Source: an uncultured Bacteroidia bacterium (GTDB lineage: Bacteria > Bacteroidota > Bacteroidia > Bacteroidales > UBA932). Taken from it: a DNA stretch of 44,762 nt. Shown in pieces: positions 1 through 8,106 of the stretch. The translations under genes and the position numbers were made by a program. The notes beneath the pieces are model-generated. The model did not search any database and was not told where the DNA came from. It saw only the letters and a list, made by a program, of their open reading frames with translations. Each line of letters opens with the position of its first letter. Position 1 is the stretch's first letter. The stretch lies in NCBI GenBank assembly GCA_902801885.1, contig CADCJX010000019.1:1-44762 (forward strand), written 5' to 3'.

Positions 1-178
<178 letters not shown>

Positions 179-262
179 CTGTCACGCTTCAAAGCGTTGC
201 ACTTCAGAGTAGAATCCAGCATCTCATTCCTTCCTAATTCAGGAATAGTAATTTGTTTTTTT

Positions 263-270
263 TATCTTTG
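263..270 (+). promoter_or_regulatory. -7 element of a Bacteroidota promoter for the GH78 gene
   Basis: TATCTTTG matches the Bacteroidota sigma-ABfr -7 consensus TAnnTTTG exactly and lies 63 bases before the chosen ATG. I see no good TTTG -33 box at the expected 19-21 base spacing, so only the -7 part is supported. Confidence 0.5.
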
Positions 271-333
271 TAATAGACCTTCGCATGTGTTCTTTTAGGG
301 TGGGGTAAATTGCTAATAATCAATTATTTGCGT

Positions 334-2880
334 ATGATAAAACGTTTTGTTTATTTCTTGGGTATCATTCTCACTATTGCTTGCAGCCACTCATTTTATG
401 TCTACGACCTGGAATGTGAAGGCTTGAGAGAACCTCTGGGGCTCGATTCGCCCAATCCTCATTTCAGCTGGAAGATCAGTTCGTCGCAGCCTATGGACCA
501 GGTGGCCTATGAGATCCAGGTAGCTAGTTCACTGTCGGCACTCAAGGCCGGGAAAGCCGATCTTTGGTCATCCGGGAAGGTCGTTTCCAATGAGCAGGTA
601 ATGGTTCCATATTCCGGAACGGCTCTTTCTTCACGGCAGCAGTGCTGGTGGAGGATTCGGGTCTGGAAGTCCGAAAAGGAGGTCTGCAAATGGAGTTCTC
701 CCCAGCGTTTCGGGATCGGTGTCATCGGTGCCGATGCCTTAAAGGGTGAGTATATCGGGGCTGTTCCAGGCGAATTAAGGTCTGCCATTCTCAGGAAAGA
801 TTTCACTCTTGGAAAACTGCCCAGGACGGCAGTCCTTCATGTCAATTCCCTTGGCTATCACGAGGTTTACATAAATGGCCGTCCTGTGTCAGATGCAGTT
901 CTCATGCCTGCTGTCTCCCAACTTGACAAGAGGTCTCTTATTACGACTTATGACGTGACGGGGCTGCTTAAGAAAGGGGAGAATGAGATTGTGATCTGGA
1001 CCGGATCCGGCTGGTACAAAGTCTTTCATCCGGCGTATGAAGGGGCTCTGGTAAAGGCCGAGCTGGATGAGGTTTCCCAAAGCGGGTCGGAGATGCTTCT
1101 TGCCACTGATTCTTCATGGGAAGGAACCTGGAGCGGTTACAGCGACCTTACCAATTGGCGTCATGGGGGATTCGGTGGAGAATCGATCGACGCATCGGTT
1201 GCGCCAAAGGGGATGGACAAGGAATCGCTTGACGGAATGAAATGGTCTCCTGTGGATGTGGTTGCCGTGAATGGCATCGAAGCAACGCCGCAGATGTGCG
1301 AGCCCTGCGAGATCCAAGAGGTCCTTCCTGCATTGACGATCAAGCCGAATGGCGAGAACAGCTGGGTCGTGGATTTCGGACGGATTGTCAACGGCATGCT
1401 GGACATCAAGCTGCCCCAGCTTTCCAAGGGGCATGTCTCCACCGCTTCTTTCGCCGATTATGAAGAAAAGGACGGTACTTTCAAGCCGGTCAGCAGGAAT
1501 AAATACATCTCTTCCGGGGCTTCGGACGGGGACCGTTTCGTGAATAAGTTCAATCACCACGTTTTCAGGTATGTGATCCTGGACAGCATCCCCGTGGCTC
1601 CGAAACCGGAAGACGTCAAGGCGATGAGGATGCGTACTGATTTCGAGTCTTCATCTACTTTCAAGTCCTCTGATGAGGAAATGAACAAGATCCATGATAT
1701 GATCAAGTACACCATGGAAAACCTAGCCTTCGACGGCTACATGGTGGACTGTGCCAATATTGAAAGGTTGGGATACGGTGGCGATGGTAATGCGTCGACG
1801 CTGTCTTTGCAGATCATGTTCGATGTTTCTCCGCTTTATGTCAACTGGCTCCAGGCTTGGAATGATGTGATCCAGGAAGATGGCGGCCTACCCCATACAG
1901 CTCCGACTCCATGGAGAGCAGGCGGCGGCCCATACTGGTGCGGCTTCATCGTACAGGCACCATGGAGGACCTGGATGAGCTACGGCGACTCCCGCCTGCT
2001 CGAAAGATGTTATCCTACCATGAAGCATTGGCTTGAATATGTTGACGCCTACACGGTGGACGGCCTGCTGAAGCAATGGCCAAATAATGACTACCGCAAC
2101 TGGTACCTTGGCGACTGGGCTGCTCCTGACGGAGTTGATGTCACTGACCCTGAGTCGATCGATCTGGTCAACAACTGCTCGCTGTGCCAGGTTTATCTTG
2201 AGCTCGAGAAGATTGCCGCACTGGTCGGTCATCCTGAGGATGCGGCCGGCTTCAGGGCCAGGTACGATGCGTTGGCAAGCCGGATCAATGAAGTCCTGTA
2301 TCATCCGGACAGCCAGGTCTACGCAAGTGGTTCGCAGATCGACATGACTTACCCGATGCTGGTCGGGATAGTGCCGGAGGACCTTCTCGGAACTGTACGT
2401 GACAAACTTGTCGAGCGTACCGCCTCTGTTTACGAGGGCCATCTCAAGACCGGCTTGGTAGGAGTCCCTGTCATTACCGAATGGGCTACTCTTACCCGCG
2501 AGGTTGATTTCATGTACGGGATGCTCAAACAGCATGGTTATCCAGGTTACCTCTACATGATCGACAACGGCGCCACCGGCACCTGGGAGCATTGGAATGC
2601 CAGTCGCAGCCGTCTCCACAACTGTTTCAACGGAATCGGCAGCTGGTTCTACCAGGCTCTCGGTGGCATTATCCCGGATGCCCCGGGGTACAGGCACATA
2701 ATCCTTGATCCACAGGTTCCGGAGGGACTGGACAGTGTGGAAGTGACTCAGGAGACTCCGTACGGCAAGGTCACCGTAGTAAGGAACGGAAAAAAACTCC
2801 ATTTTGAGCTTCCGGTCGGAATAACCGCTTCAGTTGCAGGCAAGGAGTATCAGAGCGGGAGTCATGATGTGGAACTTTGA
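334..2880 (+). CDS. Alpha-L-rhamnosidase, glycoside hydrolase family 78, lipoprotein
   Basis: An 848-residue exported enzyme that should release terminal alpha-L-rhamnose from plant or microbial glycans. The start chosen is ATG 334; an in-frame TTG at 310 would add eight residues ahead of the signal peptide. The N terminus MIKRFVYFLGIILTIAC looks like a lipoprotein signal with the cysteine at residue 17. An N-terminal fibronectin-like region (LECEGLREPLGLDSPNPHFSW) and a beta-sandwich region (IYING-type YINGRPVSDAVLMP) precede the (alpha/alpha)6 barrel. GH78 catalytic-site motifs are present: D472-CANI-E477-RLGYGGD484, and E752 in TGTWEHWN. Most GH78 enzymes have ERLGW with a threonine where this one has ERLGYGGD. 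It is followed 85 bases later by the oxidoreductase, so a common glycan-degradation role is likely. The family is well supported; linkage preference is not visible. Confidence 0.9.
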   Translation: MIKRFVYFLGIILTIACSHSFYVYDLECEGLREPLGLDSPNPHFSWKISSSQPMDQVAYEIQVASSLSALKAGKADLWSSGKVVSNEQVMVPYSGTALSSRQQCWWRIRVWKSEKEVCKWSSPQRFGIGVIGADALKGEYIGAVPGELRSAILRKDFTLGKLPRTAVLHVNSLGYHEVYINGRPVSDAVLMPAVSQLDKRSLITTYDVTGLLKKGENEIVIWTGSGWYKVFHPAYEGALVKAELDEVSQSGSEMLLATDSSWEGTWSGYSDLTNWRHGGFGGESIDASVAPKGMDKESLDGMKWSPVDVVAVNGIEATPQMCEPCEIQEVLPALTIKPNGENSWVVDFGRIVNGMLDIKLPQLSKGHVSTASFADYEEKDGTFKPVSRNKYISSGASDGDRFVNKFNHHVFRYVILDSIPVAPKPEDVKAMRMRTDFESSSTFKSSDEEMNKIHDMIKYTMENLAFDGYMVDCANIERLGYGGDGNASTLSLQIMFDVSPLYVNWLQAWNDVIQEDGGLPHTAPTPWRAGGGPYWCGFIVQAPWRTWMSYGDSRLLERCYPTMKHWLEYVDAYTVDGLLKQWPNNDYRNWYLGDWAAPDGVDVTDPESIDLVNNCSLCQVYLELEKIAALVGHPEDAAGFRARYDALASRINEVLYHPDSQVYASGSQIDMTYPMLVGIVPEDLLGTVRDKLVERTASVYEGHLKTGLVGVPVITEWATLTREVDFMYGMLKQHGYPGYLYMIDNGATGTWEHWNASRSRLHNCFNGIGSWFYQALGGIIPDAPGYRHIILDPQVPEGLDSVEVTQETPYGKVTVVRNGKKLHFELPVGITASVAGKEYQSGSHDVEL

Positions 2881-2887
2881 TCTAAAA

Positions 2888-2919
2888 TTTGCACTTCCGA
2901 AAGCGAATTGCTATATTTA
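2888..2919 (+). promoter_or_regulatory. Promoter for the oxidoreductase-DUF1080-phosphoesterase genes
   Basis: TTTG (2888-2891), then 20 bases, then TATATTTA (2912-2919). Both boxes and their spacing fit the Bacteroidota TTTG-N19-21-TAnnTTTG pattern; only the last base of the -7 box deviates. It lies about 46 bases before ATG 2966. Confidence 0.55.
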
Positions 2920-2965
2920 ACTCTGGTTTGATTATTTCGAAATCATAACAATAACACTGAATAAT

Positions 2966-4399
2966 ATGCTTAACAGAAGAGATTTCCTGAAGTCCATGGC
3001 GGTAGCATCGGCCGGCGTGGCATTGACCCCTGGAGAAATCCTGGCAAAGGAGAGTTTTGTCGGAGGCCTGTCCAAGGCCAAACCGCGTGGCGAGAAGGTC
3101 AAGATCGCCTTTGTCGGAATCGGTAACCGTGGTGAGCAGATCATCAACGAATTCACCAAGACCGGCATGATCGATGTGGTCGCCCTCTGCGATGTGGACA
3201 TCGACGGACCTCAGTGCAAGAAGGTCCTCGGGATGTATCCCAAGGCCAAGAGATTCCGTGACTATCGCCAGATGTTCGACAAGTGCGGAAATGAGTTCGA
3301 AGCAGTTGCAGCTGCAATTCCGGACCACTCCCACTTCCCGATCGCGATGCTCGCCATGAGCCAGGGCAAGCACATCTACCTCGAAAAGCCGATGTGCCGC
3401 ACCTTCCATGAGGCTGAGCTTATGATGGACTGCGCCAGGAGGCATCCCCAGCTGGCTACCCAGGTCGGTAACCAGGGCCATTCCGACGCCAACTACTTCC
3501 AGTTCAAGGCCTGGCTCGATGCCGGCATCATAAAGGATGTCACTGCAGTCACCGCGCATATGAACAACTCCCGCCGCTGGCACAACTTCGACGCTAAGAA
3601 GATGTACAGGATGCCCGCACAGCAGTCTATCCCTCGCGGAATGGACTGGGACACCTGGCTTGGAGTCACTCCTTATCATGACTATAACGAGAAGTACCAC
3701 CAGGGCGACTGGAGGTGCTGGTACGATTTCGGAATGGGTTGCCTGGGAGACTGGGGCGCCCACATCCTCGACACCGTCCATGAGTTCCTCGAGCTCGGCC
3801 TTCCTTACGAGGTGAGCATGCTTTATGAGAACGGCCACAACGACTACTTCTATCCATATTCATCGACCATACTCTTCCGCTTCCCCCAGAGGAACGGCAT
3901 GCCGCCCGTAGATGTGACATGGTACGACGGACTGGACAACCTTCCTCCGCTCCCGAAGGGATACGGCGGTGGCGTGTCGACTGCCGATGTTCCTGCCTCC
4001 AACCAGAATGACGGCCCCGTGGCGAAGATTTCTCCCGGAAAGATCATATATTCAAAGGACCTCATCTTCAAGGGCGGCAGCCATGGCTCCACCCTCAGCA
4101 TCATTCCTGAGGAGGCAGCAAAGGACATGGCCAACAAGCTCCCCGAGGTGCCTAAGAGCCCGTCGAACCACTTCGAGAACTTCCTCCTTGCCTGCCAGGG
4201 CATCGAAAAGACAAGGTCTCCGTTTGAAATCAACGGCGTCCTCTCGCAGGTCTTCTGCCTCGGCGTGATCGCCCAGAGGCTCAATGCCAAGCTCTACTTC
4301 GATCCCAGGACCAAGCAGTTCACCAACAACGACTTCGCCAATGCAATGCTCGCAGGCCTGCCGCCTCGCAGGGGTTGGGAAGAGTTCTACAAGATGTAA
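2966..4399 (+). CDS. Gfo/Idh/MocA-family NAD(P)-dependent oxidoreductase with Tat leader
   Basis: A 477-residue protein opening with a twin-arginine leader (NRRDFLKS, residues 3-10, then a hydrophobic Ala-rich stretch to about residue 28). A Rossmann dinucleotide-binding fold follows: [12 protein letters not shown] with G51-x-G53-xx-G56. The family EKP motif is at residues 140-142 ([11 protein letters not shown]); its lysine is the usual catalytic residue. The C-terminal half has the substrate-binding sheet typical of the long Bacteroidota members. Enzymes of this family oxidise or reduce sugar hydroxyls; in Bacteroides, Tat-type members act with DUF1080 proteins to make and cleave 3-keto-glycosides. 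The next gene here is a DUF1080 protein, so the same role is inferred. GH109-type activity is an alternative I cannot exclude. The leader is strikingly like that of the phosphoesterase at 5158. Confidence 0.88.
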   Translation: MLNRRDFLKSMAVASAGVALTPGEILAKESFVGGLSKAKPRGEKVKIAFVGIGNRGEQIINEFTKTGMIDVVALCDVDIDGPQCKKVLGMYPKAKRFRDYRQMFDKCGNEFEAVAAAIPDHSHFPIAMLAMSQGKHIYLEKPMCRTFHEAELMMDCARRHPQLATQVGNQGHSDANYFQFKAWLDAGIIKDVTAVTAHMNNSRRWHNFDAKKMYRMPAQQSIPRGMDWDTWLGVTPYHDYNEKYHQGDWRCWYDFGMGCLGDWGAHILDTVHEFLELGLPYEVSMLYENGHNDYFYPYSSTILFRFPQRNGMPPVDVTWYDGLDNLPPLPKGYGGGVSTADVPASNQNDGPVAKISPGKIIYSKDLIFKGGSHGSTLSIIPEEAAKDMANKLPEVPKSPSNHFENFLLACQGIEKTRSPFEINGVLSQVFCLGVIAQRLNAKLYFDPRTKQFTNNDFANAMLAGLPPRRGWEEFYKM

Positions 4400-4404
4400 T
4401 ATTC

Positions 4405-5151
4405 ATGAATATGAGAAAGTTAGCATATGCCCTCATGGCTGTGGCGCTCTGCCTTTCAGCCTGTTCGTCCGATGAAAAGTCGAGCGACAACACCCTGACC
4501 CGCAAGGAAAAGAAGGATGGCTGGGCCCTGCTTTGGGACGGCAAGACCACAGAAGGCTGGAGGGGCGCAAAGCTGGACGCCTTCCCCGAGAAGGGTTGGG
4601 TAGTCGAAGACGGAGTCCTGAAGGTCCTGGCCGGCAACGGGGGAGAGTCCACCAACGGCGGCGACATAATCACCACCCGTCTCTACAAGAATTTCATCCT
4701 CAAGGTGGACTTCAAGATCACCGAGGGAGCTAACAGCGGCATCAAGTACTTTGTGGATCCCACTCTCAACAAGGGAGCGGGATCTGCAATAGGCTGCGAA
4801 TTCCAGGTCCTTGACGACCAGAGGCATCCTGATGCAAAGCTGGGTGTCAAGGGCAACAGGACCCTCGGTTCGCTCTATGACCTTATTCCTGCTCCTGAGG
4901 ACAAGCCTTTCGACATCAATGCCTGGAACACTGCGATGGTCGTGGTGGAAGGCAATCATGTCGAACATTGGCTCAATGGTGTCAAACTTCTTGAATATGA
5001 GCGCAACAACCAGGAGTGGAACGCTCTCGTTGCCTACAGCAAGTACCGGGACTGGCCTAACTTCGGAAACTACGAAGAAGGCTATATCCTGCTTCAGGAC
5101 CATGGCGATGAAGTCTGGTACAAGAACATCAAGATCAAGGAATTAAAGTAG
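4405..5151 (+). CDS. DUF1080 / 3-keto-disaccharide hydrolase-like lipoprotein
   Basis: A 248-residue protein starting 5 bases after the oxidoreductase stop. ATG 4405 or 4411 fits the signal peptide; an in-frame ATG at 4375 lies inside the upstream gene and is unlikely. The leader [17 protein letters not shown] gives a lipobox cysteine (LSAC). The mature part starts [17 protein letters not shown], the hallmark of the DUF1080 concanavalin-like fold (PF06439), and continues with [21 protein letters not shown] and [19 protein letters not shown], all standard for the family. Members hydrolyse or eliminate 3-keto-glycosides made by partner oxidoreductases. The tight spacing to such an oxidoreductase, and the upstream rhamnosidase, support a joint oxidative glycoside-cleavage step in the periplasm. 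Substrate is unknown. Confidence 0.88.
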   Translation: MNMRKLAYALMAVALCLSACSSDEKSSDNTLTRKEKKDGWALLWDGKTTEGWRGAKLDAFPEKGWVVEDGVLKVLAGNGGESTNGGDIITTRLYKNFILKVDFKITEGANSGIKYFVDPTLNKGAGSAIGCEFQVLDDQRHPDAKLGVKGNRTLGSLYDLIPAPEDKPFDINAWNTAMVVVEGNHVEHWLNGVKLLEYERNNQEWNALVAYSKYRDWPNFGNYEEGYILLQDHGDEVWYKNIKIKELK

Positions 5152-5157
5152 ATTCAA

Positions 5158-6528
5158 ATGCAAGACAGAAGAAATTTCCTGAAGTCGGTGGCCATGGCTT
5201 CGGTAGGCGTTGCCTTGGCACCTGGTGAGATCATTGGCAAAGAGTCTGGAACTGCCGTCCCGACTGAAGGGGCTTTACCTCTCGCACCCGAAAACAGCTC
5301 GGAGACACCGGCCTTCGATGCTAATGATCCTGTTGCCAACAAGATCAGGCAGGCCCGTTATGTCGCTGCACCTTCTAAAGTAAAGGCGGCTTCCCTCGGT
5401 ATCCTTCACTATTCGGACATCCATGGCGATGACGTTGCGGTGAAGAGGCTTCACGAGGTCATGGACAAATACGGTAGCTACATCGATGCATCGATCAACA
5501 CAGGAGATGCAGTCCTCTACTATGCAGAAGGGACAAAGGAATATCCCAAAGGCACGAGTTGGTGGCTTTCCACCGGACTGCCGGAGAGGTCCCTCTTCGT
5601 CCTTGGCAATCATGACAGTGCTCTCAAGTCCAATGATCATGGACATCTTGAGGGTTCCGCCGACTGGGACTATTTCGGAAAGCAGTGGGATTTCGACACT
5701 TATTTTGCCAAATATGCCGACAAACTTGGATATGTGCTGCCCAATGGCTATGACAAATCATCAAGCCCTTATTACAAGGCTTGTTTCTGGCATAAGGATT
5801 TTGCCGAAGCGAAGATAAGGTTGCTGGGCCTTGATTGCATGCATTTCAATGACGGCCTCCGTTATCTGACGAGCGAGCAGGAATCCTGGCTCTCTGCGAG
5901 GCTGGCTGACACCCTGGATCCTAAGAATCCAGCCTATGGTTATTCAGTAATAGTGGCAACCCATTATCCGCTGGATGACCTTGATGGAGACAATGAAGTT
6001 TGGGATGAATCCAAGCACCGTTTCGTTTACAACCAGAGTCCCAAGGGGGGAAGGGTCATGAATCACAGGACCGGAGATGCAAGCATCTTCCACACTCCTG
6101 TCACAGTCTCCTATGTCGCCAACAAGCGTTTCTCTTTGAGGACGAGGGTTGCTGCCCCGACAGAACAGTATGGATATGTCTCCGGCCCCAAGAATCCTCT
6201 TGCCGACATTGTCCAGTCCTGGGTTGACAAGGGAGTGAAGTTCGTGGTCTGGCTGACCGGTCATTGCCACAACGACATGCTGTATTATCCTGCAAAGTAC
6301 CCCGGGCTTCTGTGCATTTCTGTGGACCAGGCCGGAAACATCAGAGGTAATTCCATTACCGAACGTGAAGAAGATATGGAATCACGCTTCTGTGCCAACT
6401 ACTACAGTATAGACACCCAGAACGGTCTCTTCAAGATTGTCCGTCTCGGTCTCTCGATGAGCCGCTTCATGGTCCGCAAGGACGTACTCTGCTACGATTA
6501 CATCAACAAGAAGGTTATCTTCGAGTAG
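5158..6528 (+). CDS. Calcineurin-like metallophosphatase with Tat leader
   Basis: A 456-residue protein six bases downstream of the DUF1080 gene. The twin-arginine leader DRRNFLKSVAMAS (from residue 3) predicts export of a folded enzyme. The five metallophosphoesterase motifs are visible: D87-I-H89, G116-D117, G150-N-H-D153, H269 in ATHYPL, and G368-H-C-H371. Together they form a complete two-metal site. The stretch between GNHD and ATHYPL is long and carries many aromatic residues, so substrate selection is probably elaborate. Family members include nucleotidases, phosphodiesterases and phosphomonoesterases; the sequence does not say which. Its position after the sugar oxidoreductase and hydrolase suggests a phosphorylated glycan or a sugar phosphate as target, which is inference. 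Confidence 0.85.
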   Translation: MQDRRNFLKSVAMASVGVALAPGEIIGKESGTAVPTEGALPLAPENSSETPAFDANDPVANKIRQARYVAAPSKVKAASLGILHYSDIHGDDVAVKRLHEVMDKYGSYIDASINTGDAVLYYAEGTKEYPKGTSWWLSTGLPERSLFVLGNHDSALKSNDHGHLEGSADWDYFGKQWDFDTYFAKYADKLGYVLPNGYDKSSSPYYKACFWHKDFAEAKIRLLGLDCMHFNDGLRYLTSEQESWLSARLADTLDPKNPAYGYSVIVATHYPLDDLDGDNEVWDESKHRFVYNQSPKGGRVMNHRTGDASIFHTPVTVSYVANKRFSLRTRVAAPTEQYGYVSGPKNPLADIVQSWVDKGVKFVVWLTGHCHNDMLYYPAKYPGLLCISVDQAGNIRGNSITEREEDMESRFCANYYSIDTQNGLFKIVRLGLSMSRFMVRKDVLCYDYINKKVIFE

Positions 6529-6545
6529 GATAACTCCTTTCCGCT

Positions 6546-6734
6546 ATGAAAAACAGGAAGAAACAGAAGAAGCTCCGGATCACTGAGGCTGACTTCATTT
6601 TAGCGAACCGCCGTGCTGCCCGTCTTGAGGAGATCGAGCAGCACGGCCGTCCGATTACCTTCAGGAAGGCGATCCACAAGTCCAGGAAAGCCTACGACAG
6701 GAAGCGGAGCAAGAAGATAGAAATCGGAGAATAA
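6546..6734 (+). CDS. Small basic conserved protein of unknown function
   Basis: A 62-residue, lysine/arginine-rich protein (begins MKNRKKQKKLRITEADF, ends RKAYDRKRSKKIEIGE) with no signal peptide or membrane segment. I recall similar short basic proteins in Bacteroidota genomes with a KxYDRKRxK tail, but no function is known to me. It starts 17 bases after the phosphatase stop and ends 7 bases before the FKBP gene, so it is probably cotranscribed with the latter. The charge suggests binding to nucleic acid or the ribosome; that is inference. Confidence 0.7.
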   Translation: MKNRKKQKKLRITEADFILANRRAARLEEIEQHGRPITFRKAIHKSRKAYDRKRSKKIEIGE

Positions 6735-6741
6735 GCAGACT

Positions 6742-7161
6742 ATGAGTTCCCATAAGAAGAAACCCAATCCCTGCAGACAGGCCAACGAGGATTTCCTTGA
6801 GGCGAAAGCCAAGGAAGAAGGTGTGGTCGTCCTTGAAAATGGAGTGATGTACCGTGTGCTGGAGGAAGGCCATGGTAACAGGAAGCCCACACCCAGGGGC
6901 ATCGTGTACGTCCATTACACCGGCAGGCTTATCGATGGGACTGTTTTTGACTCTACTGAAGGCCAGCAGCTTCCGGCTCTGTTCATGGTCGGGGACCTCA
7001 TAATGGGCTGGCAGATAGCCCTGGTCAGGATGCACGAAGGGGACAAATGGGAAGTATACATCCCCGCCAAGTGGGCCTACGGTTCCATGAAGATGGACGG
7101 CATCCCCGCCCACAGCACCCTCATCTTCACTATCCACCTGGTCAAGATCGAGAGGGTGTAG
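6742..7161 (+). CDS. FKBP-type peptidyl-prolyl cis-trans isomerase
   Basis: A 139-residue single-domain FKBP. Family signatures are present: VYVHYTGRLIDGTVFDST (the sheet and loop lining the proline pocket), then GWQIALVRMHEGDKWEVYIP, AYGSM and the closing strand STLIFTIHLVKIE. There is no signal peptide, so unlike the common Bacteroidota FKBP lipoproteins this one should be cytoplasmic and act on folding of cytosolic proteins. The pocket tryptophan of G.W is present (GW in LIMGWQIAL). It follows the small basic protein by 7 bases and is converging with the GDPD gene. Confidence 0.92.
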   Translation: MSSHKKKPNPCRQANEDFLEAKAKEEGVVVLENGVMYRVLEEGHGNRKPTPRGIVYVHYTGRLIDGTVFDSTEGQQLPALFMVGDLIMGWQIALVRMHEGDKWEVYIPAKWAYGSMKMDGIPAHSTLIFTIHLVKIERV

Positions 7162-7167
7162 ATAAAA

Positions 7168-7205
7168 TGTGCCAGACCCCGTCAAAAATGCAGGGGTCTG
7201 GCACA
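7168..7205. terminator. Perfect 13-bp hairpin between convergent genes, REP-like
   Basis: TGTGCCAGACCCC (7168-7180) and GGGGTCTGGCACA (7193-7205) are exact inverted repeats around a 12-base loop. On the minus strand the stem is followed by TTTTATC, so it works best as a terminator for the GDPD transcript; the plus side lacks a T tract. The stem resembles GTG(C/T)CAGACCC-type palindromes scattered in many bacterial genomes. No second copy was noticed in this window. Confidence 0.65.
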
Positions 7206-7309
7206 GTCCTTGTCACTATCTTATTAATAATTAGCCATTTGCAAAAACTGCACGTGGCAGGTGTATTCGGCATGGCTGTAGGCCGTACGCCTGAAAGGCA
7301 GTATCAAAG

Positions 7310-8095
7310 CTACTTCTTCTCTTTGCCGCCGAGGAGCTCGCGGACGAGGAGAGGCTCGTTGGTGGTGATGCAGTCGACGCCGAGGTCGATCATCTTCTGG
7401 ATGTCTTCCTTCTTGTTGACGGTCCAGACGTTGACGCTCATCTTGTTCTTGTGAGCCTGGCCGACCCACTCAGGATGCTCGACGAATGCGCTCTGATGGT
7501 AGTCGATTCCGTTGATACCCTTGGCGATGACCTCGTCAGGAGTAAGATCCTTCTCAAGGTACTGATTGGTGAAGCCGGGGCAGAGGGCTGCGATCCTTTC
7601 GCAGATGTTGCGGCTGAAGGAGATGAAGATCACCTTCTTGGGATCGAAGAGGCCATGGGCCTTGAGGGCCTCGATGCTCTTGTCGACCATGTAGTCCTCA
7701 TGGGCCTTGTCGATCTGCTTCTTGAGCTCGAAGACGAGGACGGTGCCGCCCTTTTCTCCCTGGGTCAGATATTCATCGAGGGTGGGGAGCTTCTCTCCGT
7801 TCTTCAGGCGGTAGTCCTTGAAGTCGGCATAGTCATGGGTGTGGATGCTCTTGCCCTTGATGGTGGCGTCGTGGTGGACGACCAGCACGAGGTCGGAGGT
7901 GATGTGGACATCGAACTCGCTGCCCCAGAAGTGGTTCTTCTGGGCAAGTTCAAGAGACTTGATGGAGTTCTCGGCATAGCCGGCTTCTTCACAGTTCCAG
8001 TAGCCACGGTGGGCGGTGATTGCGACCTTGGGAGAGCATGAGGCGGCCAATGTCAATAAAGCGGCGGCTGCCGCGATCTTTACAATACTTCTCAT
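7310..8095 (-). CDS. Glycerophosphodiester phosphodiesterase family lipoprotein
   Basis: A 261-residue protein that should hydrolyse glycerophosphodiesters or similar phosphodiesters in the periplasm. The leader ends LAASCS, putting the lipidated cysteine at residue 20. The GDPD TIM-barrel motifs are clear: H29-R-G31, AENS (41-44), E60-F-D62-V-H, and H75-D76 in VVHHD; these supply the metal ligands and catalytic histidines. The C-terminal end NVWTVNKKEDIQKMIDLGVDCITTNEP is the family's standard last barrel strand. Its start lies 11 bases downstream of the esterase stop, so both belong to one minus-strand unit. Confidence 0.93.
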   Translation of the reverse strand: MRSIVKIAAAAALLTLAASCSPKVAITAHRGYWNCEEAGYAENSIKSLELAQKNHFWGSEFDVHITSDLVLVVHHDATIKGKSIHTHDYADFKDYRLKNGEKLPTLDEYLTQGEKGGTVLVFELKKQIDKAHEDYMVDKSIEALKAHGLFDPKKVIFISFSRNICERIAALCPGFTNQYLEKDLTPDEVIAKGINGIDYHQSAFVEHPEWVGQAHKNKMSVNVWTVNKKEDIQKMIDLGVDCITTNEPLLVRELLGGKEKK

Positions 8096-8106
8096 ATCGG
8101 ATGTTG

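Noticed and set aside
1888-2802. 304-codon minus-strand frame opposite GH78
   Set aside because: Covers the catalytic region of GH78 on the other strand; no independent support.
2882-3838. 318-codon minus-strand frame opposite the oxidoreductase
   Set aside because: Antisense shadow; the plus-strand gene has all family motifs and a good promoter.
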